NCBI GenBank assembly: GCA_007130355.1
Contig: SLSQ01000050.1
Coordinates: 1 to 37,211, forward strand
DNA from: Trueperaceae bacterium
Lineage (GTDB): Bacteria > Deinococcota > Deinococci > Deinococcales > Trueperaceae
Length of the DNA: 37,211 nt
Direction: 5' to 3'
A program made the position numbers and the translations under genes. Below the pieces are notes generated by a model. That model saw nothing but the letters and a program-made list of their open reading frames with translations. It searched no databases and was not told the DNA's origin. This document shows, one piece after another, positions 32,179 through 37,211 of this stretch. How positions within the stretch are numbered: the stretch's first letter is position 1; every line of letters begins with the position of its first letter.

Positions 32179-32646
32179 ATGAGCGAACCGACGACGCCCC
32201 CGCCCGAGCCGACCGTCGTGATCAGCGACCTCGACGGCACGCTCGCGCACGTCGACCACCGTCTGCACCACATCCTCGAACCGCCGGCCGACTGGGAGGC
32301 GTTCTTCCTGGCGTGCGGCGACGACCCGCCGATCGAGCGGACGATCGCGGTCCTCCGGCACCTGCACGCGGCCGGTTACGAGATCGTCATCGTGAGCGGC
32401 CGCGGCGACGTCGCCCGCGACGCGACGGTCGCCTGGCTCGAGCGGCACCGCGTGCCGTGCGATCGTCTGTTCCTGCGCGCCCGCGACGACGACCGCCCCG
32501 ACGACGCGATCAAGCGGGACCTGGTCGAAGCGCACGGCCTCACGCCGGAACGGACCCTCGTGGTGCTCGAGGACCGGGCGTTCGTGGTCCGCTTCTGGCG
32601 CGAGCGCGGCTACCACGTGTTCCAGGTGGCGGACGGCGACTTCTGA
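32179..32646 (+). CDS. HAD-fold polynucleotide 3'-phosphatase (T4 Pnkp phosphatase-like)
   Basis: A 155-residue single-domain HAD phosphatase: nucleophile motif VVISDLDGTLAHVDHR (Asp17, Asp19), the motif EIVIVSGRGDVARDATVAWL, and FLRARDDDRPDDAIKRDLV with the conserved Lys. The C-terminus ...FWRERGYHVFQVADGDF matches the last residues of the phosphatase domain of T4 polynucleotide kinase (WQVASGDF). It should remove 3'-phosphates from nucleic acid ends, but here there is no kinase domain. It lies 47 bases after prfC on the same strand; an RNA-repair role is an inference. Only a distant AGGA precedes the ATG, so the start is slightly uncertain. Confidence 0.88.
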   Translation: MSEPTTPPPEPTVVISDLDGTLAHVDHRLHHILEPPADWEAFFLACGDDPPIERTIAVLRHLHAAGYEIVIVSGRGDVARDATVAWLERHRVPCDRLFLRARDDDRPDDAIKRDLVEAHGLTPERTLVVLEDRAFVVRFWRERGYHVFQVADGDF

Positions 32647-32698
32647 ACGGCAGGTCGCGCCCCGCGAGGACCGTCGCCGCCGTCGGCGTCCCGGATCC

Positions 32699-33358
32699 TC
32701 AGGGGCCGCGTGCGGGCGCGCCGAGCGCGGCGCGGACCTCCTCGGCGACCGGCTCCACGTCGGGCGACAGCCCCTCCTCGTGGAGCACGATCCGGCCCTC
32801 GCCGTCGATCACGATGATCAGGTTCGAGTGCGCGAAGCCGCCCTCCTGGAGCGGCCGGTACTGCACGCCCAGCATCGTGGCCAGCATGCGGATCTGCAGT
32901 TCGTCGCCGATCAGGAAGCGCCAGTCGTCCCGGTCGTAGCCTCGCTCCTCGGCGTAGCGTCGTAGCGCCTCCGGCGTGTCCGCGCCTGGGTCGAAGGTGA
33001 CGGCCAGGACCGGCAGGTCGAGGCCCGTCGCCTCCTGCAACCGGCGCGCCTTGTGGAGCAGGATCGGGCAGGCGGTCGCGCACGAACCGTAGAACATCGT
33101 GATCATCGCCGGTCCGCCCGCCAGGTCGGGCAGCCGCAGCTGTTCGCCGTGGGCGTCGGTCCAGACGGCGTCCAGGTGGTGCAGCGAGCCGTCGTGCGTG
33201 GGAGCCGTCGCCGGGAGTTCCTCGTGGTGCCCGTGACCGGCGCTCGAACCGTGACCCACGTCGTGAGCGTCGGCGAGACCGGTTCCGACCGTCCCGACCG
33301 CGAACGCGGTAGCGAGCACGACCGCCGAGGTGCGAATCCACCGTTCGAAGCTGCGCAT
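32699..33358 (-). CDS. SCO1/SenC-type copper chaperone
   Basis: A 219-residue exported thioredoxin-fold protein. A signal sequence or membrane anchor (TSAVVLATAFAVGTVGTGLA) is followed by a His-rich stretch (HDVGHGSSAGHGHHEE) probably able to bind metal. The copper site is intact: CATAC (Cys93 and Cys97) in MITMFYGSCATACPI, and His177 in GGFAHSNLIIVIDGEG. SCO proteins deliver copper to the CuA site of cytochrome oxidase; some serve other copper enzymes. Here it is the last gene of a nirK-nirV-sco unit, starting six bases after the nirV stop, so supply of copper to the nitrite reductase is likely. The ATG follows a GGGAG. Confidence 0.92.
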   Translation of the reverse strand: MRSFERWIRTSAVVLATAFAVGTVGTGLADAHDVGHGSSAGHGHHEELPATAPTHDGSLHHLDAVWTDAHGEQLRLPDLAGGPAMITMFYGSCATACPILLHKARRLQEATGLDLPVLAVTFDPGADTPEALRRYAEERGYDRDDWRFLIGDELQIRMLATMLGVQYRPLQEGGFAHSNLIIVIDGEGRIVLHEEGLSPDVEPVAEEVRAALGAPARGP

Positions 33359-33363
33359 GCCGA

Positions 33364-34209
33364 TCACTCCCCGTTCCCGGGCGCATCGAAGGCGCACCGG
33401 AAGCCGAGCCGGGACGATCCGCGCTCGGCGACGAAGTTCATGCGGACGACGTGCCGCATCAGCGCCACCTGGTCCGCGAGGTCGTTGCCGGTGGTCAGGC
33501 GGGCGGCCGCCCCGCAACCGAGGCCGAACGGCGTGCCGTCGTCCTCGCCCGGGAGCACCGTCTCGAAGTCGTGCACCCACTCGAGCACCAGTCCGTGCAG
33601 GTCGTGGACCCCGAACGGGTTCGGCGCGCCCTGCCCGACCGGCCGGACCGACGCCTCGGGCGACGAGTACCAGGCGAACTGCGCGACCGCCTGGGCGACG
33701 TCGCGGCGCGCGCCGGCGCCGGCGACGTACTCCCATTCGTACTCGGTCGGGAGGCGCCCGCCGACCCAGTCGCAGTACGACGCGGCGGCGTACCAGGAGA
33801 CGTGCGTGACCGGAAGGTCGGGGGCCGCCGCGGGCGCCGATCCGAGCTCGGTCGTGCCGGCCCAGTGCGCCAGGTAGCCGGCGTTCGCGAACACGCTCGG
33901 GACCGCGTCGCGGCCCCAGTTCGGACGCGCCTCGACGAACGCCAGGAACGCCGCGTTCGTGACCGGCGTGGCCGCGAGCGCGAACGGTGCGACGGCGACC
34001 TCGGCGGCGTCGAGGACCAGGACCGTCTCGAACGTCCCGCCGGGAATCGCGATCCGGTCGGTCGCTCCGGGTGCGGACGCGGCCTCCTGCGCGAATGCCG
34101 ACGACGCGAACGTCGCGAGGATCGTGGCGGCGAGCGCGCCGAGCGCGGTGCGCGTGGGCCGGGATCGGTCGGATCGAGGGCGGGCGGATCGGAGCGTTCG
34201 GGCGGTCAT
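33364..34209 (-). CDS. nirV: NirV-like SUMF1/formylglycine-generating-enzyme-fold protein
   Basis: A 281-residue exported protein with a Sec signal (ALGALAATILATFASSAFAQ, cleavage after AFA). The SUMF1 fold is shown by IAIPGGTFETV, FALAATPVTNAAFLAFV, LPVTHVSWYAAASYCDWVGGRLPTEYEWEYVA, and GVHDLHGLVLEWVHDF...SSRLGFRCAF. Such proteins next to nirK are called NirV in denitrifiers; their job is not firmly known. The Cys pair used by true formylglycine-generating enzymes is not evident. The ATG at 34209 follows AAAGGAA at suitable spacing. A hairpin (34232-34260) lies between it and nirK. Confidence 0.85.
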   Translation of the reverse strand: MTARTLRSARPRSDRSRPTRTALGALAATILATFASSAFAQEAASAPGATDRIAIPGGTFETVLVLDAAEVAVAPFALAATPVTNAAFLAFVEARPNWGRDAVPSVFANAGYLAHWAGTTELGSAPAAAPDLPVTHVSWYAAASYCDWVGGRLPTEYEWEYVAGAGARRDVAQAVAQFAWYSSPEASVRPVGQGAPNPFGVHDLHGLVLEWVHDFETVLPGEDDGTPFGLGCGAAARLTTGNDLADQVALMRHVVRMNFVAERGSSRLGFRCAFDAPGNGE

Positions 34210-34231
34210 CGCCGGGTTCCTTTCCAAGGCT

Positions 34232-34260
34232 CGTCCCGCCGCCGGTTCGGCGGCGGGACG
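34232..34260 (-). promoter_or_regulatory. Intercistronic hairpin between nirK and nirV
   Basis: Twelve- to thirteen-base arms (cgtcccgccgcc and its exact complement) flank a loop of three to five bases. It sits about 60 bases after the nirK stop and 20 before the nirV start. It could protect the nirK 3' end or reduce read-through, giving more nirK than nirV. Confidence 0.55.
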
Positions 34261-34319
34261 GGGAGGGCGGTACGGCGCGTGGCGGTCGGCGCGCTCGGCG
34301 CAGGGGCGCTGCGGCGTCC

Positions 34320-35432
34320 CTATTCGGCGCGAAGGACCCCGACGGCGCCCTTCTCCTTGTCGGCGAACTCGTGGTCGACCAGGTAGTACTCGCCCGCTTC
34401 GGGAACGATGAACTCGACCACCGCGCCCATGCCGGCTCCGACCAGGACGCTCTGCATGGCGTACATGTCGTTGCGCGGGTCGCCTTCGTAGTAGACGACG
34501 TCGAAGATGGCGCCGATCACGTGGAAGGTCGAGGTGTCGCTGGGGCCGACGTTCAGGAAGTGGATGCGGACGCGGTCGCCGACATCGGCTTCGAGCGGGC
34601 GGTCGCTGAGGGCGTTGCGGTGTCCGTTGAAGACGACGTGGCTCGGGTTCTTGTTCATGGCGGCCTGCGCGTCGAACTGGAAGCCGCCGTTCCCGCCGCG
34701 GGTCAGGTAGAACTCGCTCTGGACGACGACGTACTCGCGGTCGACCTGCGCGTCGGTCGGGAAGCCGTCCTTGGGCGAGACCACGACCAGGCCGTACTGG
34801 CCCATGGCGGTGTGCATCAGGACCATCGGAGTTCCGCAGTGGTAGATGTACGTGCCCGGGTAGTTCGCGACCCACTCGAAGCGGATCGACTCGCCGGGGG
34901 CGATGGTGCGCCACTTGTCGTTGGCGGCGACGGTGCCGGAGTGGAAGTCCATCGAGTGCGGCATCGGGGCGACCGCCTCTTGCACCGACTGCGGGTTGAA
35001 CTCGGCCAGCTGCGTCAGGAAGTCGGAGCCCTCTTGCTCGGGATCGGCGACCACGACGGTCTCGTCGCTGCGGTTCTTCATGGTGAAGATCACGCGGTCG
35101 CCTTCACGGACGTGCAGGACGGGGCCGGGTACGGCGCCGCCGTACGACCAGGAGGCGAAGCGCACGCCGGGCGCGATCTCGATGTCGGCGGCGAAGGTGT
35201 CGATGCGGACCTCGTGCGTGGTGGTTCCTTCGTGCTCGAGCGGGGAGAGGAACGGCGCCATCGAGAGGCCGGGTCCGACCACGGGCGGTCCGTCGTACGG
35301 CTCGGTGAACACTTCGGCTTCGGGCATTCCGAACTGCATGCCGTCGACCTCGAACGGTTCCTGGGCGTGCGCGGCGAAGGCGATCGAGAGGGCGGCGAGG
35401 GCGGTCAGGGCGGTGCGGGCGGTGCGGAACAT
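34320..35432 (-). CDS. nirK: Copper-containing nitrite reductase
   Basis: A 370-residue two-cupredoxin periplasmic enzyme reducing nitrite to NO. A Sec signal ends at AHAQ. Type 2 copper ligands are present: His164 (MDFH), His198 (YIYHCG) and His354 (LVDHE), with catalytic Asp162 and His304 (TFHVIGAIFD). Type 1 ligands His159, Cys199 and His207 are present. The axial position, usually Met in HxxxGMYG, reads HTAMGQYG: Gln212 aligns with the ligand and Met210 lies two residues before. There is also an insertion of about 30 residues (about 124-155) before the copper-binding PHSMDFH. AAGGAGG precedes the ATG. The upstream -10 (TAAACT, 35506-35501) is followed by a palindrome at the transcription start. 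It leads the nirK-nirV-sco unit. Confidence 0.93.
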   Translation of the reverse strand: MFRTARTALTALAALSIAFAAHAQEPFEVDGMQFGMPEAEVFTEPYDGPPVVGPGLSMAPFLSPLEHEGTTTHEVRIDTFAADIEIAPGVRFASWSYGGAVPGPVLHVREGDRVIFTMKNRSDETVVVADPEQEGSDFLTQLAEFNPQSVQEAVAPMPHSMDFHSGTVAANDKWRTIAPGESIRFEWVANYPGTYIYHCGTPMVLMHTAMGQYGLVVVSPKDGFPTDAQVDREYVVVQSEFYLTRGGNGGFQFDAQAAMNKNPSHVVFNGHRNALSDRPLEADVGDRVRIHFLNVGPSDTSTFHVIGAIFDVVYYEGDPRNDMYAMQSVLVGAGMGAVVEFIVPEAGEYYLVDHEFADKEKGAVGVLRAE

Positions 35433-35486
35433 CGTCTCCTCCTTCGGTCCCCGGCGGGCGCGCGGTCGCGCTCGCTGCTTAACGAG

Positions 35487-35506
35487 GACATCTATGTCGG
35501 AGTTTA
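35487..35506 (-). promoter_or_regulatory. nirK promoter with palindrome at the start site
   Basis: On the minus strand, TAAACT (35506-35501) is a good TAnnnT -10. Two bases further on lies GACAT-AG-ATGTC (35498-35487), a perfect 5+2+5 palindrome covering about -4 to +8. The -35 region has no match, suggesting an activator, while the palindrome could be a repressor site. The cognate regulator is unknown; it does not match the FNR/CRP consensus. Confidence 0.45.
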
Positions 35507-35578
35507 GCGGTCCACCTTCGAGCCACCGAGGGACAGACGTCCTCGCGGAGGCCGGTGCGCGTCACCGGCGACCCGTCG

Positions 35579-35584
35579 TACGCT
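35579..35584 (+). promoter_or_regulatory. -10 element for a leaderless DinB-like mRNA
   Basis: TACGCT ends five bases before the ATG at 35590. No ribosome-binding site is present. Confidence 0.55.
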
Positions 35585-35589
35585 CGGGC

Positions 35590-36078
35590 ATGGTCGAAGC
35601 CGATCCGATCGTCCCCGTCGTCCGCGACCTCCTGCGCGAAGGCGTCCACGGCACGGACGACGCCGCGCCCGACTGGTTCGCCGGCGCGCCCGCCCTCGTT
35701 CCTGCCCTCCGCGCGATCGACGCCGAGCGAGCGTCGACACCGCTCCGCCCCGGAGGGCCCACCCTCGCGGCCCACGCCGGCCACGTGGCCTGGTTCCTGG
35801 GTACCCTCGCCGCCTTCGCCCGCGGCGAGCGGCCCCCGATCGACTGGGCCGCGAGCTGGCGCGTACGCACGGTCGACCGGAACGGTTGGAACGCCCTCCT
35901 CGACGACCTCGCCGGCCACGCCGACGAACTCGACGCGCACCTGGCCGCCGGCGCGCTCGCCGGCACCGACGACGAGCGCCTCCGCCCGGTCGTCGCGACC
36001 GTGGCGCACGTCGCGTACCACCTCGGCGCCGTCCGCACCGCGCTCGCGGCGACCGCCCCGGACACGACCGACGGCTGA
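35590..36078 (+). CDS. DinB/YfiT-like four-helix protein
   Basis: A 162-residue protein predicted to be mostly helical. Regularly placed histidines in TLAAHAGHVAWFLGTLAAFARG and VVATVAHVAYHLGAVRTAL match the metal-binding pattern of DinB-like proteins (first His in helix 2, H-x3-H in the last helix). The family contains metal-dependent transferases that use mycothiol, bacillithiol or glutathione, and many members of unknown role. It diverges from nirK; the two start codons are 157 bases apart. The start is set by the -10 five bases upstream. A strong hairpin lies 35 bases after its stop. Confidence 0.75.
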   Translation: MVEADPIVPVVRDLLREGVHGTDDAAPDWFAGAPALVPALRAIDAERASTPLRPGGPTLAAHAGHVAWFLGTLAAFARGERPPIDWAASWRVRTVDRNGWNALLDDLAGHADELDAHLAAGALAGTDDERLRPVVATVAHVAYHLGAVRTALAATAPDTTDG

Positions 36079-36112
36079 CACGCGACGACCGTCCCCGCTG
36101 GGGCATGGGAAC

Positions 36113-36142
36113 GGGCCGGAACCGATCGCTCGGTTCCGGCCC
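36113..36142. terminator. Bidirectional terminator hairpin
   Basis: gggccggaaccga (36113-36125) and tcggttccggccc (36130-36142) pair perfectly over 13 bp around a four-base loop, between the convergent DinB-like and catalase genes. It has no T-run on either strand. Confidence 0.7.
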
Positions 36143-36210
36143 GCTTCGCTTCGTGCTTCGCGCGCCGACGATGACCGCGCGTGCGGCCCGCGGCGGCGCT
36201 CAGGTCCGGG

Positions 36211-37211
36211 TCAGTCGGCCGCCTGCGCCCGGACGCGCTTCAGGGCCTCCTCGACGCGGCGAGCGTAGTCCTCGTCGGCTCGGCGCAGGTGCGAGATCCA
36301 GCGCTCCTGCACCTCCGGGCGGGCCTGACCGATGCCGCCGGCGGTTCGGGCCGCGACCCGGTCGCGGTGGTCCTCGTCGAACATCCGGTACAGGTTGCCG
36401 GCCTGCGTGTAGTCGTCGTGATCGGTATGGGCGTCCCAGCGGTCGACCACCGCCTGGCCCAGGTCCCAGGCCGGATCGCGGACCTCCGGATCCTCCTGCG
36501 GCGCGCCCTCGACGCTGTTCGGGTGGTAGTTCGGGTGCCCGTGCGGGTTCGGCTGGGCCATGTACCCGTCACGCGTGTACGTCGCCGTCTCGCTGCGCGG
36601 CCGGTTCACGTCCAGCTTGTCGTGGTTCACGCCCAGCCGGTACAGCTGCGTATCGGCGTAGCTCATCAGGCGCGCCTGCAGCATCTTGTCGGGGCTCGGT
36701 CCGATGCCCGGCACCAGCGCGCTCGGCTTGAACGCCGCCTGCTCGACCTCGGCGTGGTAGTCGACCGGGTTGCGGTTCAGGGTGAGACGCCCGACCTCGA
36801 TCAGCGGGAACTCGCCGTGCGGCCACACCTTGGTCAGGTCGAACGGGTTCCAGCGGAACGACTCGGCCTGCTCCTGCGTCATGACCTGGATCTTGAGCGT
36901 CCAAGACGGAAAGTCGCCGCGGTCGATCGCCTGGACGAGGTCCGCCTGGTGCGACTCGCGGTCCACCCCGACGACCTGGGCGGCCTCGTCGTCCATCAGG
37001 TTGCGGACGCCCTGATCGCTCTTCCAGTGGAACTTGACCCACACCCGCTCGCCGGCATCGTTCACCATCGAGTAGGTATGGCTCCCGAACCCGTGCTGGG
37101 TCCGGTAGCTGGCGGGCAGGCCGCGATCGCTCATCAGGATCGTGACCTGGTGCAGCGACTCGGGCGACATCGACCAGAAGTCCCACTGCATGTCCATGTC
37201 GCGCAGGTTCG
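36211..37211 (-). CDS. Heme catalase (partial, N-terminus off the right edge)
   Basis: Monofunctional catalase that breaks H2O2 down to water and oxygen. The frame is open to the edge (...NLRDMDMQWDFW), so the N-terminal part with the catalytic His and Asn is missing and the ATG at 37197 is internal. About 333 residues are visible: MSPESLHQVTILMSDRGLPASYRTQHGFGSHTYSMVN, WVKFHWKSDQG, WNPFDLTKVWPHGEFPLIEVGRLTLNRNP, and the proximal heme region RLMSYADTQLYRLGVNHDKLDVNRP with the heme-ligand Tyr (R-x3-Y). The C-terminus ends shortly after the catalase core, so it belongs to a small-subunit clade. Confidence 0.95.
   Translation of the reverse strand, partial: NLRDMDMQWDFWSMSPESLHQVTILMSDRGLPASYRTQHGFGSHTYSMVNDAGERVWVKFHWKSDQGVRNLMDDEAAQVVGVDRESHQADLVQAIDRGDFPSWTLKIQVMTQEQAESFRWNPFDLTKVWPHGEFPLIEVGRLTLNRNPVDYHAEVEQAAFKPSALVPGIGPSPDKMLQARLMSYADTQLYRLGVNHDKLDVNRPRSETATYTRDGYMAQPNPHGHPNYHPNSVEGAPQEDPEVRDPAWDLGQAVVDRWDAHTDHDDYTQAGNLYRMFDEDHRDRVAARTAGGIGQARPEVQERWISHLRRADEDYARRVEEALKRVRAQAAD

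Overview
The window is very GC-rich bacterial DNA, densely packed with genes on both strands. It looks like ordinary chromosome: no insertion sequence, prophage, CRISPR array or rRNA was seen. Many genes have a TAnnnT -10 element placed 5-6 bases before the start codon, which predicts leaderless mRNAs. Together with the gene content this suggests a Deinococcota relative (a Truepera-like lineage is my guess). Actinobacteria also use leaderless mRNAs, so the placement is an inference.

Left part (1-7.7 kb): a minus-strand APH-type phosphotransferase runs off the left edge and diverges from rpsO, apparently from one shared -10 sequence. rpsO, pnp and the RNase J gene follow as an RNA-metabolism block. 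A convergent Nudix hydrolase and a PLP-dependent group II amino-acid decarboxylase come next.

Centre (8.0-20.7 kb): tRNA-Pro(GGG) with a textbook promoter, then kaiB, kaiC and a PAS-GGDEF diguanylate cyclase joined by 4-base stop/start overlaps. This is a KaiA-less clock or timer module wired to c-di-GMP. A tandem-domain universal stress protein follows, whose stop codon overlaps the start of a 2805-residue cyclic beta-1,2-glucan synthase. Just after that gene lies a promoter with two 7-base direct repeats 11 bases apart, arranged like a Pho box, ahead of a possible 34-residue protein.

Right-centre (20.8-28.6 kb and on to 29.7 kb): a TVP38/DedA-like membrane protein; an ABC ATPase-permease pair; a lipoprotein with an alpha/beta-hydrolase fold but Lys at the catalytic His position; a convergent intact alpha/beta hydrolase; a signal peptide-DUF3006 protein beside a metallo-beta-lactamase/helix-hairpin-helix protein related to ComEC and ComEA; and a cytochrome P450 coupled to an FAD-dependent oxidoreductase.

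Right part (29.9-37.2 kb): a DUF302 protein behind a CsoR/CstR-like operator; peptide chain release factor 3; a free-standing polynucleotide 3'-phosphatase; a minus-strand nirK-nirV-sco cluster (copper nitrite reductase, SUMF1-fold partner, copper chaperone); a DinB-like protein; and a heme catalase cut by the right edge. The themes are RNA turnover, timing and second-messenger signalling, envelope glucan synthesis, and copper, nitrogen-oxide and oxidative-stress chemistry.
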